A program made the translations under genes and the position numbers. From contig CAVTOR010000031.1 of assembly GCA_963736235.1 (NCBI GenBank), forward strand, positions 496,001 through 560,000: a stretch of DNA of 64,000 bases. The letters are read 5' to 3'. Shown here one piece after another: positions 7,853 to 17,120 of this stretch. The DNA comes from CAVORB01 sp963736235 (GTDB lineage: Bacteria; Pseudomonadota; Gammaproteobacteria; Chromatiales; Chromatiaceae). Positions within the stretch are counted from its first letter, which is position 1, and every line of letters starts with the position of its first letter. Below the pieces are notes generated by a model. The model had not been told where the DNA came from, ran no database searches, and saw only the letters and a list, made by a program, of their open reading frames with translations.

Positions 7853-9298
7853 TCAGGACTCCACTGTCAGGACCCGGATCAGGTCCGTCCCCCCCGCGGC
7901 CTGGGTGTGGCCAGAGGTTGCGACCAGGATGTCGCCCGGCTGCACCAGGTCCCGCGCCCTGGCCTTCTCGATCGCGAAGGCGAACTTGGCGTCGTCCGAA
8001 AGCCCCGATTGGTAGAGGACGGGAATCACGCCCCAGTTCATGGACAGCCGGCGAGCGACCTTGAGAGACGCGGTGACCGCCAGGATCGGGCATTCGGGAC
8101 GGTGTTTGGAGATCAGCCTCGAGGTGAAGCCGGTCTCGGTCAGGCTGATGATGGCGGTGGCTCCGAGCTGATCGGCCATACGCACCGCGGATTGACTGAC
8201 CGACTCGGTGATCACGTTGGAGGGGTGCGGCAGGATGCGCTGCAGATAGCCGTACTCGCGCAGAGAGGCCTCGGCGCGGATTGCAAGCTCGGCCATGGTC
8301 TTGACCGCTTCCACCGGATAGGCACCCGCCGCCGTCTCGCCCGAGAGCATGACCGCGGAGCTGCCGTCCAGAATGGCGTTGGCGACGTCACTCGCCTCGG
8401 CGCGGGTGGGCTTGGGGTTGCGCTCCATGGAGGCGAGCATCTGGGTCGCCGTGATGGCGGGCTTGCCGTTGGTGACGGTGGTGCGGATGATCTTCTTCTG
8501 GGTGCTGGGGACATCCGCCATCGGCAGCTCGACGCCGAGATCCCCCCTGGCCACCATGACCCCGTCCGCGGCGAGGACGATGGACTCCAGGTTCTCCACC
8601 CCGGCGCGATTCTCGATCTTGGCGATGATGGGGATCTCGACCCCGCGCTCCAGCAGGATCTCCCGCATCCGGTTAACGTCGTCCGCGCTCTGCACGAAAG
8701 AGGCGGCGATGTACTCGACGTCGTTCTCGGCGGCGAAGGTCAGCTCACGCGCCACGTCTTCGCGATTCTCCGGGTCCACCGCGGTGACCGACAGGCGCGT
8801 GTCCGGCAGGTTCACCCCCTTGTTCTCGCGCAGGGTGCCGCCGACGACCACCCGGCAGCGCACGGCGCGCTCGCCCAGGGACTGGACCGTCAGCTCCATG
8901 GCCCCATCGTCGAGAAGGATGGTGTCTCCGGGGTTCACTTCCTGGGCCAGCCGCTGATAGGAGACCGAAACACCGAGCGCGTCGCCCGAACGGTTATCGG
9001 TGTAGAGACTGAAGGGCTCGCCGCACACCAGCTCCACCGAACCCTCGGCGATGCGTCCCGTGCGGATCTCGATGCCCCGAGTATCGATCATGATCGCGAC
9101 CTGCACGCCGACCTGCTCGGCGGCAGCGCGGATGCGCTCCAGGCGCTGCTTGTGCTCGCCGAAGGTGCCGTGGGAGAGGTTCAGGCGGGCCACGTTCATG
9201 CCGGCTTGCATCATGGCCGCCAGGGTTTCCGGCGAGTCCGACGCGGGGCCGACGGTGGCGACGATCTTGGTCTTACGGATGCGGGCGCGTTGTGACAT
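7853..9298 (-). CDS. pyk: Pyruvate kinase
   Basis: A 481-residue protein, full length for bacterial pyruvate kinase, the glycolytic enzyme that moves phosphate from phosphoenolpyruvate to ADP. The N-terminus shows the expected RKTKIVATVGPAS and MNVARLNLSHG. The middle holds IIAKIENRAGVENL with the catalytic Lys, and MVARGDLGVE binds the metal and substrate. The C-terminal allosteric domain is present (SLTETGFTSRLIS). It is divergent from the DUF389 gene across a 368-base gap. No other glycolytic gene is adjacent. Confidence 0.95.
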   Translation of the reverse strand: MSQRARIRKTKIVATVGPASDSPETLAAMMQAGMNVARLNLSHGTFGEHKQRLERIRAAAEQVGVQVAIMIDTRGIEIRTGRIAEGSVELVCGEPFSLYTDNRSGDALGVSVSYQRLAQEVNPGDTILLDDGAMELTVQSLGERAVRCRVVVGGTLRENKGVNLPDTRLSVTAVDPENREDVARELTFAAENDVEYIAASFVQSADDVNRMREILLERGVEIPIIAKIENRAGVENLESIVLAADGVMVARGDLGVELPMADVPSTQKKIIRTTVTNGKPAITATQMLASMERNPKPTRAEASDVANAILDGSSAVMLSGETAAGAYPVEAVKTMAELAIRAEASLREYGYLQRILPHPSNVITESVSQSAVRMADQLGATAIISLTETGFTSRLISKHRPECPILAVTASLKVARRLSMNWGVIPVLYQSGLSDDAKFAFAIEKARARDLVQPGDILVATSGHTQAAGGTDLIRVLTVES

Positions 9299-9666
9299 CG
9301 AGATTTAATTCCAAGTCAGGGGGGGTGGGTCGGGTCCCGCGACCGGGGCGCCTCCGGGCTCAGCGCGACCCCGGTCGACAGCGAGCGCATCGAACCGCGC
9401 TGCGCACCAGAGTACGGGGCGCCCTGAGCCCGCGCAAGCAAGCGTGTAGTCCCATCCCAAATGACCTGAAAGATCCGAGGCACGCCCAATCCGTGCCCAG
9501 GCGACAACCTCCCCGAGACAGCGCCTTCCACATCGACGTTGTGGCGAAACATTGCTTTACTTGGCCTCTGCCGCCGTGCGGGCTGAAGGGCAACGACCCC
9601 GGCTCCGCATCCTGGCGAGTGGGTGGGAATGACGGGCAATCAGCGACCGAAGAAGATACATCCGAC
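9299..9666. other. Divergent intergenic region, no gene seen
   Basis: This 368-base region separates divergent pyk and the DUF389 gene and should contain both promoters. I see no strong sigma70 match, no hairpin with a T-tract and no convincing small gene. The open frame on the plus strand is continuous with DUF389, but its upstream part has poor protein composition. Confidence 0.4.
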
Positions 9667-10818
9667 ATGCGCATCGTTGAGATCATCACGGACAGGGGCA
9701 ACGCCGACACCCTCGCCGGCATCGCCGAGCATTTCGCCGCGAGCGACTTCTGGTGGGGCGGCGAAAACGAGGACGGCCGGCGGAGCTTCCGCATGCTGGT
9801 CCGCGACGAGTCCCGCCAGGGCGTTGTGGACGCACTGCAGACACTGCTGGGCGCTACCGAGGGGTATCGCATAATCATCTTACCGGTCGACGCGGCATTG
9901 CCCCGGCCCGAGGACGAGCAGGACGAGGAGAGCAGGCGACGCCGCGCGAAGGCAGCCACGCGGGAAGAGATCTACGATGAGATCGAGCGAGGCGCAAAGC
10001 TGGACAACACATTCCTGCTCTTGACCTTCCTCTCCACCGTGGTGGCCGCCATCGGACTCGCGGAGGACAGCGTCGCCGTGGTCGTGGGCGCCATGGTGAT
10101 CGCCCCGCTGCTGGGTCCGAACATCGCCCTGGCCTTCGCCACCTCCCTCGGGGACCGCCGGCTCATGTGGCAAGCGCTCAAGACCAACCTGACCGGGCTG
10201 CTCCTTGCCTTCGGCCTGTCCCTGATCATCGGGTTCATCTGGCCGGTCAACCTCGCCAGCCAAGAGATCATGGCACGCACCGACGTCGGCCTGGACGGCG
10301 TCGCCCTTGCGTTGGCATCCGGCGCCGCGGCCGTGATTTCCCTCACCACGGGACTGTCCGCGACCCTGGTCGGCGTGATGGTGGCCGTCGCCCTGCTCCC
10401 GCCCACGGCGACGCTGGGCATGCTGATCGGCAGCGGTCAGGTCGAGCTGGCGGCGGGCGCGGCGCTCCTGTTGGCGGTCAACATCGTCTGCGTACTGCTC
10501 GCCGCCAAGGTCGTGTTCCTGGTGAAGGGCGTAAAGCCCCGGACATGGATGGAACGCAACCGCGCCAAGCAATCCATGACCGTCTACATCGCATTGTGGA
10601 CAATCCTGCTGCTGATCCTGATCGGGGTGATCCTGCTGCGCGGCTCGCTTACTCGCATGATGCAGCCGCGACGGGTCGTCATGGCGAGTTATCGCGGTAG
10701 GTGCGCGGCGGCACGGGCTCGCCGAAGAGCACGGCGGTGTGGATCAGCAGACGTTCCACGGGACTCAGGCTTGCCCTTTCGGCGACGACCTTTCGCGCCA
10801 TCTCCGGCTCGTCGGTGA
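9667..10818 (+). CDS. DUF389 family membrane protein with antisense C-terminal extension
   Basis: The start ATG at 9667 gives MRIVEIITDRGNADTL, the usual N-terminal soluble domain of DUF389. A multi-helix membrane region follows, with the family's conserved segments (GAMVIAPLLGPNIALAFA, ALASGAAAVISLTTG, LLPPTATLGML). The function is unknown. The domain ends near 10660. The frame then runs on for about 46 Arg-rich residues (ASYRGRCAAARARRRARR) that lie antisense to the end of the GDPD gene. Such a tail is atypical and suggests a lost stop codon or an indel near 10640-10680. No close partner gene is seen. Confidence 0.8.
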   Translation: MRIVEIITDRGNADTLAGIAEHFAASDFWWGGENEDGRRSFRMLVRDESRQGVVDALQTLLGATEGYRIIILPVDAALPRPEDEQDEESRRRRAKAATREEIYDEIERGAKLDNTFLLLTFLSTVVAAIGLAEDSVAVVVGAMVIAPLLGPNIALAFATSLGDRRLMWQALKTNLTGLLLAFGLSLIIGFIWPVNLASQEIMARTDVGLDGVALALASGAAAVISLTTGLSATLVGVMVAVALLPPTATLGMLIGSGQVELAAGAALLLAVNIVCVLLAAKVVFLVKGVKPRTWMERNRAKQSMTVYIALWTILLLILIGVILLRGSLTRMMQPRRVVMASYRGRCAAARARRRARRCGSADVPRDSGLPFRRRPFAPSPARR

Positions 10819-12550
10819 TGATGCCGTCCACGCCGATGGACATCATCCGCGACATCGACACCGGGTCGTTCACGGTCCACACGAATACCTGCTTGCCGGC
10901 GGTTCGGGCCTTGCGGACGAAACCCGGCGTGGCCATGCTCATGTTGACGGCCAGGAAATCGGCGTCGAGGCTGGTCAGGTCGCCCACCGCGGTGGCCGAG
11001 AGCAGTCCGATGGTCCAATCCGGGCGCAGCGCGCGAATCTTCTGGATAGCCGGGTACTCGAGTGACATGACCGCGACCGCGGAGACCATGTCCGCCTCCT
11101 CGACGATCTCCACCACCCGCCGCTCCAAGTCCCTGTCGTAGCCATAGTACTTGAGCTCGATCACGACCCGCGATCTGCCGCGCACGCTCTCGAGCACCTC
11201 GCGCAGCGTCGGCACGCGCTCGGTTGCGAAGGCGGGAGCGAACCAGCTCCCCACGTCGATATCACTGATCTGGGCCAAGGTACCGTCCCACACCTTGAGG
11301 TCGACCCCGGCCAGCTTCATGAAGTCGCTGTCGTGAATGACCACCACCTCGTCGTCGGCGGATTCCTGCACGTCGATCTCGACCCAGTCGGCACCGTCCT
11401 CGATCGCTTGCCGGACCGAGGCCAGGGTATTCTCGGGTGCCTTTCCCGCGGCGCCGCGGTGGGCGAGGATGGTGATGTCGTCGCGTACCTCGACGCCTTG
11501 AACCAGCCAGGCGCCCGTGAGCGCAGAAATGACGGCAGCTGCGAGCAGGAGCACGCCCAGGCGCGGCGGGGTCCCTATCGCGCCGGGGATGCGAACGGAG
11601 GGAGGCCGCTGCTCACCCTCGGCGACCTCGAAACCGGGCGCCAGCCGCTCGGCCAAGACGACGATGGCGAGGGCGAATGTCCCCAGGCTAAATGCGCTGA
11701 CCAACAGGTTCGCGACGAACCAAACGGCGGCCAATCCGCCCAGGACGACCACCAGTATTGCCAGTGACTCGGAAAACAGCGGGACGATCCAGCCACCTAA
11801 TCCCCGAAGAACACCCAGCACCAGTGCGCCCATTACCAAGACGGCGAGCGCCCAGAGGGCAATGACCCGCAGGATCAAGCGTCGACTGCCCCCCGTGAGA
11901 CGCTCACTCTCGCCGAACGAACGCGCCGGAGACACATCGAGGAACAGAACCAGCGGCAGCGCCAGCGACCATGCGATGAGCTTGCGCACGACCAGCGTCA
12001 GCATCACGGCGAGCAGTAGGCCGATGACCGCCGCTGCGATCCAGAGCTCCGATGGGCGCGTCTGGAGGTAATAGTTAATGTCGTAATCCGTGATCAGCAG
12101 CCATGCGACGGCAACGCCGGCGAGCAGGAAGGGCGCGGCAAGCAGCAGCAGCCGCGCAACCAAGCGGACCGCGAACGCGAGGATGCGGTGCGCGCGTCCG
12201 GCGGCGAATGCTAGGGCGTCGAGGATGCGACTGCGCGGGCCCGGGGGAAGACTGGCGCCGATGGCCATCATCGAGGCCTGTTCGAGCGCCATGATGGCGA
12301 TGAGCACCGCGGCAACCAAGATCAGGGATACCATCCCCAGCGGCGTCAGCACGAAGTAGGCGATATCCTGGTCCGCGAGCACGGTACGACCGGAGAGGCC
12401 GATCAGCAGGCGGATCAGTACGCCCGTCAGCGGCGCGAGCAGCAGCACGCCGAGAGCGGCGTAGGCGAGGTGGATGAGGAAAAGCGGCCGCCAGGTCGCC
12501 GACAGGCACCCAAACACGGCCTTCCAGATCTGAGCGACGCTGTGGTTCAT
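10679..12550 (-). CDS. Membrane glycerophosphodiester phosphodiesterase
   Basis: A 623-residue protein. The first 350 residues contain about eight hydrophobic helices of the GDPD membrane domain. The last 270 form a GDPD TIM barrel with the catalytic HRGAAGKAPENT motif, WVEIDVQ, the VIHD segment and the terminal GVDGIITDEPE. It should cleave glycerophosphodiesters to glycerol-3-phosphate and an alcohol at the membrane. It is convergent with, and overlapped at its 3' end by, the extended DUF389 frame. Upstream lies an intergenic region with four tandem hairpins. Confidence 0.88.
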   Translation of the reverse strand: MNHSVAQIWKAVFGCLSATWRPLFLIHLAYAALGVLLLAPLTGVLIRLLIGLSGRTVLADQDIAYFVLTPLGMVSLILVAAVLIAIMALEQASMMAIGASLPPGPRSRILDALAFAAGRAHRILAFAVRLVARLLLLAAPFLLAGVAVAWLLITDYDINYYLQTRPSELWIAAAVIGLLLAVMLTLVVRKLIAWSLALPLVLFLDVSPARSFGESERLTGGSRRLILRVIALWALAVLVMGALVLGVLRGLGGWIVPLFSESLAILVVVLGGLAAVWFVANLLVSAFSLGTFALAIVVLAERLAPGFEVAEGEQRPPSVRIPGAIGTPPRLGVLLLAAAVISALTGAWLVQGVEVRDDITILAHRGAAGKAPENTLASVRQAIEDGADWVEIDVQESADDEVVVIHDSDFMKLAGVDLKVWDGTLAQISDIDVGSWFAPAFATERVPTLREVLESVRGRSRVVIELKYYGYDRDLERRVVEIVEEADMVSAVAVMSLEYPAIQKIRALRPDWTIGLLSATAVGDLTSLDADFLAVNMSMATPGFVRKARTAGKQVFVWTVNDPVSMSRMMSIGVDGIITDEPEMARKVVAERASLSPVERLLIHTAVLFGEPVPPRTYRDNSP

Positions 12551-12567
12551 GCCCCCTTCTTAGAAAG

Positions 12568-12604
12568 ACGCTGATCATTGGCCATCCTGGCCAAAATCAG
12601 CACG
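12568..12604 (-). repeat. REP-like palindromic repeat, copy 1
   Basis: On the minus strand this 37-base element contains GCTGAT-TTT-GGCC-AGGAT-GGCC-AATG-ATCAGC, an interrupted palindrome that can fold into a hairpin. It matches the plus strand at 37203-37239 with only two differences. A 13-base piece (GCTGATTTTGGCC) also occurs at 44791-44803. It lies 18 bases upstream of the GDPD start codon. Confidence 0.75.
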
Positions 12605-12608
12605 CCGC

Positions 12609-12711
12609 CCAAGAAGCGTGGTTCTTGGATGGCTTCATGTTCAAACGCTTACGCGCTTGAAAATGGCGTCACATCCCTGTGCCGCGGCAAGCGCTGAATG
12701 GCTCAGCGCTT
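12609..12711. repeat. Three further tandem hairpins after the REP-like element
   Basis: Three inverted repeats follow each other: CCAAGAA/TTCTTGG (12609-12615 and 12622-12628); TTCAAACGC/GCGCTTGAA, one mismatch (12640-12648 and 12653-12661); and AAGCGCTGA/TCAGCGCTT (12689-12697 and 12703-12711). None is followed by a T-tract. With copy 1 of the REP-like element this makes four consecutive hairpins between the GDPD gene and the upstream regulator. Confidence 0.6.
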
Positions 12712-12832
12712 AGAATGCCCGCCCCCCGCACGGGACCTTACGCGACGGATCTCGCGATTGCCAGGGAAGGACCTTGGCGGCGGCGACCCGCCGTATCGAT
12801 CGATCCAGCCGGCGACACCATGCCGCTGCACC

Positions 12833-14578
12833 TTACCGCTCGGGCAGACCGGCCTTTCTCAGCGCACCCAGGATGTTCTCCAAGGCTCGGGGATCTTTGA
12901 AAGGAAACGCGAACTCCAAGCGAGTGATCGCCAGGTCGGGGCTCGCGACGATCAGCTCGACGGCCTCCCATTCGGCCGTATCCCCCATCCCGGCCCTGGC
13001 AAGGGCCGCCGCGTTCCACATGCGCGCCCGCAGGTAGCCCGGATTGACGCCGAGCACCCGTTGGAACGTAGACGCCGATTCCGCATACCTGCCCTGCACG
13101 AAGCGTATCTCGCCCAGGATTTCGAGATAAGAGGCCGGCGGCCTGGGGTTCAGCCGCATCGCTCTCTCCAACGCCGATAGGGCCTTGCCGGGGCGCCCCG
13201 CATAATTGAGGGTCCAGGCAAGCAGAGCATGAGCGTCCGCGTAGTTGGGATCGACCTCGATTGCGCGTTCGGCTGCCGCTATGGCCTCTGCATGCCGGCC
13301 TTGGAACAGCCTGACTTGGCCGGTGACGAAGTACGCCTGAGGTAGCGCGGGATCCATGCCCGTGGCCTTTTCCGCCAGCTCAGAGGCCAGCGCGAGGGAC
13401 CGTGAGGGCGTGGCCGTCCAACCGTCGATCGCCTCCCGGGAGTATGTCAGCGCCAGTCCCGTGTAGGCCCGTGCGAAGGCCGGATCCAGCGCGATCGCTT
13501 GTTCGAACAGACTTCTTGCGGTCAGATTCTGCGCCTCCGTGCGACCCCCGTGCTCTTCGAGCCCGCGGAGATAAAGGTCGTAGGCGGCGACGCTCGTTGT
13601 CGGCCGGTTGGCCAGATGCGCCTGTTCGGCGGGGGCGATCTCCACTTTGAGCGCGGCGATGACCGCAGCCGTGAGCTTGTCCTGTATAACGAACACGTCG
13701 CTCAATGCCCCGGAGTAGCGTTCGCCCCAAACCGCTCGCTCGGACCCTGCCTCGATGAGCTGGACATTGATCCGAAGGGTGTTCTCGCGCCGCTGGACGC
13801 TGCCCACGATCAGGTAATCGACGTCCAGCTCGGCGGATATTTGTCGCGGTTCCTTGTCGTCGTTCTGGTAGGCGAATGCCGTTCCCGGTGCAATGACCAA
13901 CAAGCCCTGTACCTTCGAAAGGTCCGTAATCAGATCGGACGTGATGCCATTCGCGAAATAGTTCTCGTCTGGGGAAACGCCCAGGTTCGCGAATGGGGCG
14001 ACGGCCACAGCGGGCTTGCCGGCAAAGGCCGCGAGGAACATCGGTTGAATCCAGTCCCGCTCCAGAGCGCTCCAGGCCGCGAGCAACAGGAGTAGGACGC
14101 CGAGGCCCCCGCCTAACCAGGGCACCCTCGGTCGCCAATGCCGGCGCTTGGTCGCGCCGAACGGAATCGAGGCGACCGCAGCCCGCTCGACCACCTCGTC
14201 GATAGGCGTCACCTCGGCAATCAGCCTATAGCCACTCTTGGGAACCGTCTCGATCACCCGCGGGTCGTGGGCATCGTCCCCGAACACCCGTCGCAGCTTG
14301 GCGATCGCCTTGGTGACGGAATCCTCGGTGACGATCCTCCCCGGCCAGAGCTGCTCCTCCAATTCGGCACGGCTCACCACGCGCCCGGCATGCTCGGCCA
14401 GGTATAGCAGCACCAGCATGACCTTGGCCTCGAGCCGCGCCTCGTCACCGCCGATCGTCACCCGGAGGCTTGCGGGCTCCACACGGTAGCCAGCGATCCG
14501 GAACGGGGTTGTCTGGGTCAGAGACCGCTCGCTCACTGGCGCCGCCCCTCCTCGCAGGATCGGGTGACTGGCCGACAC
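12833..14578 (-). CDS. CadC-like winged-helix membrane regulator with TolB-like and TPR domains (copy 1)
   Basis: A 581-residue protein. Residues 25-125 form an OmpR/CadC-type winged helix (EDSVTKAIAKLRRVFGD, ETVPKSGYRLIAEV). One membrane helix follows (LGGGLGVLLLLLAAW), then a periplasmic TolB-N-like module (VAPFANLGVSPDENYFANG) and several TPR repeats (LDPAFARAYTGLALTY and others). Such proteins bind DNA from the membrane and are thought to sense periplasmic signals through the C-terminal part. The start is a GTG. It is divergent from the AhpD-like/DsrE/nitrilase operon, its most likely target by position. A paralogue with the same architecture is at 17121-18863. Confidence 0.85.
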   Translation of the reverse strand: MSASHPILRGGAAPVSERSLTQTTPFRIAGYRVEPASLRVTIGGDEARLEAKVMLVLLYLAEHAGRVVSRAELEEQLWPGRIVTEDSVTKAIAKLRRVFGDDAHDPRVIETVPKSGYRLIAEVTPIDEVVERAAVASIPFGATKRRHWRPRVPWLGGGLGVLLLLLAAWSALERDWIQPMFLAAFAGKPAVAVAPFANLGVSPDENYFANGITSDLITDLSKVQGLLVIAPGTAFAYQNDDKEPRQISAELDVDYLIVGSVQRRENTLRINVQLIEAGSERAVWGERYSGALSDVFVIQDKLTAAVIAALKVEIAPAEQAHLANRPTTSVAAYDLYLRGLEEHGGRTEAQNLTARSLFEQAIALDPAFARAYTGLALTYSREAIDGWTATPSRSLALASELAEKATGMDPALPQAYFVTGQVRLFQGRHAEAIAAAERAIEVDPNYADAHALLAWTLNYAGRPGKALSALERAMRLNPRPPASYLEILGEIRFVQGRYAESASTFQRVLGVNPGYLRARMWNAAALARAGMGDTAEWEAVELIVASPDLAITRLEFAFPFKDPRALENILGALRKAGLPER

Positions 14579-14776
14579 GACCTGAGCGCGTCGGGAATTC
14601 TTCGGGAAAACACCGCAGTTCCATCGGCGCCCTTTTCGAGCATAGCGCTATCTTCTGAAGCGGCAATGCCCGGAACTCGATAACAGAGGCCGATCCGGTG
14701 CGGGATGCCAGGAGGCCCGAGCGACAAATACGGGCAGCGCCCACCGTACCGACACGGCCACTCGGAGGAACAAGAG

Positions 14777-15175
14777 ATGAAGCACCTCTACACCATGATT
14801 CCCATCGCCGCATTAGCGCTCGCGGCAACCACGGCCTACGCGCAAGAGCCACCGCGTTTCTACAAGGACACCTACCCCGAGCATGCCCTCAAGTCCAGGC
14901 TGGAGGCCGAAGGGGTACTGATAGGAGCCGAGGCGAAGCTCGACGCCAAGACACGCGAGCTCATCGCATTGGCGGTCGCTGCCCAGATTCCATGCGCCTA
15001 TTGCGTATACGTCCATGAGAAGAAGGCGCGGGCGGAAGGGGCCAGCGAGGCCGAGGTGCGTGAGGCGGTGGCGACGTCCGCCCACGTCCGCCATTGGAGC
15101 ACGGTTCTCAACGGCATGGCGTACGACTTCGACGCGTTCAAGATCGAGGTCGACGCCATGCCGTCGCCGAACTGA
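14777..15175 (+). CDS. Exported AhpD-like / carboxymuconolactone decarboxylase-fold protein
   Basis: A 132-residue protein with signal peptide MKHLYTMIPIAALALAATTAYA and a compact AhpD-like fold. It has ELIALAVAAQIPCAYCVYVH with the redox CxxC and the His three residues later, then HVRHWSTVLNGM. Family members are peroxidase-linked reductants or decarboxylases. The CxxC favours a thiol redox role, here in the periplasm. The ATG at 14777 was chosen over 14705 because GGAGGA lies upstream and the signal peptide begins there. It is the first gene of a likely operon with DsrE and nitrilase. Confidence 0.8.
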   Translation: MKHLYTMIPIAALALAATTAYAQEPPRFYKDTYPEHALKSRLEAEGVLIGAEAKLDAKTRELIALAVAAQIPCAYCVYVHEKKARAEGASEAEVREAVATSAHVRHWSTVLNGMAYDFDAFKIEVDAMPSPN

Positions 15176-15333
15176 GCGGGTAACGGACCGCTGACCCATG
15201 TTGTCTCAACTTCTGCGGTCGCCTGCGGGCGGCCGATGAGAACTCCGAGCACCGGCCCGATGACCAGAGCTGTCAATCGGGCCGTCCCTCGCAGATGGAT
15301 AGAACCGTGAACACGACGGTGGAGGACAGAAAC

Positions 15334-15777
15334 ATGAACATGAAACCCTTGGCGATACTCTCTCTGTTGGCCCTGCCGTTGATGGGAATCTCCTCGTCAG
15401 CCTCGTCGGAAGAATCCGGAGATACCTGGGAGAAGGTGGTCTTTCACCTGGATGAGACCGCCAACGCGCGTTGGGCGCTGATGCTCGCGCGCTCGTACCT
15501 GGACGATAGTCCGAAGGCAAAGATCGTCATCGTCGCCTATGGCCCCGGAATCGACTTCCTGCTCGACGACGCAGCAGACAAACGCGGCAATCCCTTTGAC
15601 CACGCGGTTCTGACCCTTGCGGACAGAGGCGTGGACTTTCGCGCCTGCGCGGCGACGCTCGAAGCGCGGAGCATCGCCAGGGAAGATCTGCTCGACGCCG
15701 TGACCATCGTGCCCTCCGGCATCTCCGAGATCGCCAGGCTCCAGTTGAAGGAGGGTTACGCCTATCTCAAGCCCTGA
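15334..15777 (+). CDS. Exported DsrE-family protein
   Basis: A 147-residue protein with signal peptide (MNMKPLAILSLLALPLMG) and a DsrE-like alpha/beta fold: WEKVVFHLDETANARWALML, IVIVAYGPGIDFLL, then a region with FRACAATLEAR and the C-terminal EIARLQLKEGYAYLKP. DsrE-like proteins handle sulfur transfer in the cytoplasm; exported relatives are common in sulfur oxidisers and their role is unclear. A Cys sits in the usual FxxC position (FRAC). The start has GGAGGACAG upstream. It probably shares an operon with the AhpD-like gene and the nitrilase. Confidence 0.8.
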   Translation: MNMKPLAILSLLALPLMGISSSASSEESGDTWEKVVFHLDETANARWALMLARSYLDDSPKAKIVIVAYGPGIDFLLDDAADKRGNPFDHAVLTLADRGVDFRACAATLEARSIAREDLLDAVTIVPSGISEIARLQLKEGYAYLKP

Positions 15778-15917
15778 CGGATGCGGCGGCGCGCGGAATT
15801 GGACCACGCCACCGCATGTATCTCGGCGACCCGTATCGGCGGTGCGGCAAATATTACCCGGCCCGCCAGGCGGCCTTAGCAAGATGCGGGTTCATTGCTC
15901 TCACACGGAGACCCCTG

Positions 15918-17054
15918 ATGCAGAAGACAAGCCGGCTCCTCAACAATCCGAGCCCAGCACCCCTCAACCTTCCTATCGGGCGGCGGCGATTCACGCAATG
16001 GCTTGCCGCAAGCCTGCTCTTAGGCGGTCACCAGGCCCATGCCACCGCGCAGAAGGACGCACGGGAAGACGTGACACCGGCCGAGAAGCTCAAGGTCGCC
16101 GCGATTCAGATGGCGCCGAAGCTCGCCGACGTGGAGTCGAATGTGGCTCAGGCCGAGAACCTGATGCGGGAGGCAATTCGTCGAGGAGCGGAGTGGATCC
16201 TGTTGCCGGAGGCTTTCACCTCGGCAGCGGCCTTCCACGAGGACATGCTCAGGGCCGTCCGTCCCCTGGACGGCCCGCCCGCGCGTTTGTTGGAGAGCAT
16301 GGCACGGGAAGCGGGCGTGGTGGCGGGAGGGTCTTTCTTCGCCCGGGACGGGAATCACGTCTACAACAGCTTCCTGCTGGTGTTCCCCGATGGGACCAAG
16401 TACCGCCACGATAAGGACTTACCCACCTATTGGGAAACCTGCTACTCGGAGAAGGGGAACGACGACGGGATATTGAGCACACCCGTCGGTCCGGTCGGGG
16501 TGGCCCTGTGCTGGGAGATGGTTCGCTCCCGCACGGCGGCGCGCTTGTTGGGCAAGATTCGGTTGCTGCTTTCAGGCTCGACCTGGTGGACCCTGCCGGA
16601 CGGCGCGAGCGCGGATCACCCGTTGCGCGCGGTGAATCTCAGTATGCTCCAGGAGTCCCCGCCGCGTCTCGCGCGGATGCTGGGGGTTCCTGTCGTACAT
16701 GCCTCCCACGCCGGGCCCTTCGCGGGCTTCGACAGCCCGGAACTGCCGGACGTACCCTACCGCTCGGTCTACCTCGGCGAAACCATGATCACGGACGCGA
16801 CCGGAAAAGTGCTCGCGCGCATGGGTATGGGAGACGGCGCGGGAGTGATCACCGCGGACATCGTCCTGCCCGCCGACCCCGTGCCCTCCGAGGCGATTCC
16901 CGACCGGTTCTGGCTGCCGGAGCAGATGCCGCAGGAGTGGAAAGACGCCTGGGACCGCTGGTTCCCACGGGGAGAGGACTATTATCGTACCGTGACCCTA
17001 CCGTATCTCGAAACGGGTCAGCTCGAAGAATACGTACCGCCGTATCTTCGGTAG
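15918..17054 (+). CDS. Tat-exported nitrilase/amidase superfamily hydrolase
   Basis: A 378-residue protein. The N-terminus carries a twin-arginine type signal (GRRRFTQWLAASLLLGG). The carbon-nitrogen hydrolase domain follows from about residue 55 (LKVAAIQMAPKLADVESNV) with the Glu-Lys-Cys triad in LLPEAFTS, HDKDLPTYW and VALCWEM. It should hydrolyse a C-N bond in an amide or nitrile; the substrate is unknown. Tat export is uncommon for this family. It lies 140 bases after dsrE in the same direction and is convergent with the second CadC-like regulator. Confidence 0.85.
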   Translation: MQKTSRLLNNPSPAPLNLPIGRRRFTQWLAASLLLGGHQAHATAQKDAREDVTPAEKLKVAAIQMAPKLADVESNVAQAENLMREAIRRGAEWILLPEAFTSAAAFHEDMLRAVRPLDGPPARLLESMAREAGVVAGGSFFARDGNHVYNSFLLVFPDGTKYRHDKDLPTYWETCYSEKGNDDGILSTPVGPVGVALCWEMVRSRTAARLLGKIRLLLSGSTWWTLPDGASADHPLRAVNLSMLQESPPRLARMLGVPVVHASHAGPFAGFDSPELPDVPYRSVYLGETMITDATGKVLARMGMGDGAGVITADIVLPADPVPSEAIPDRFWLPEQMPQEWKDAWDRWFPRGEDYYRTVTLPYLETGQLEEYVPPYLR

Positions 17055-17120
17055 TCGGAGACGGGCGCCAAGCCTCGGGTAAGTCCGGAACTGCCGCGCG
17101 AAGAGTTCGGTCGCGTGATT

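Noticed and set aside
7907..9295. 462-codon open frame antisense to pyruvate kinase
   Set aside because: It mirrors pyk codon bias on the other strand and has His/Gly/Asp-rich composition without any domain.
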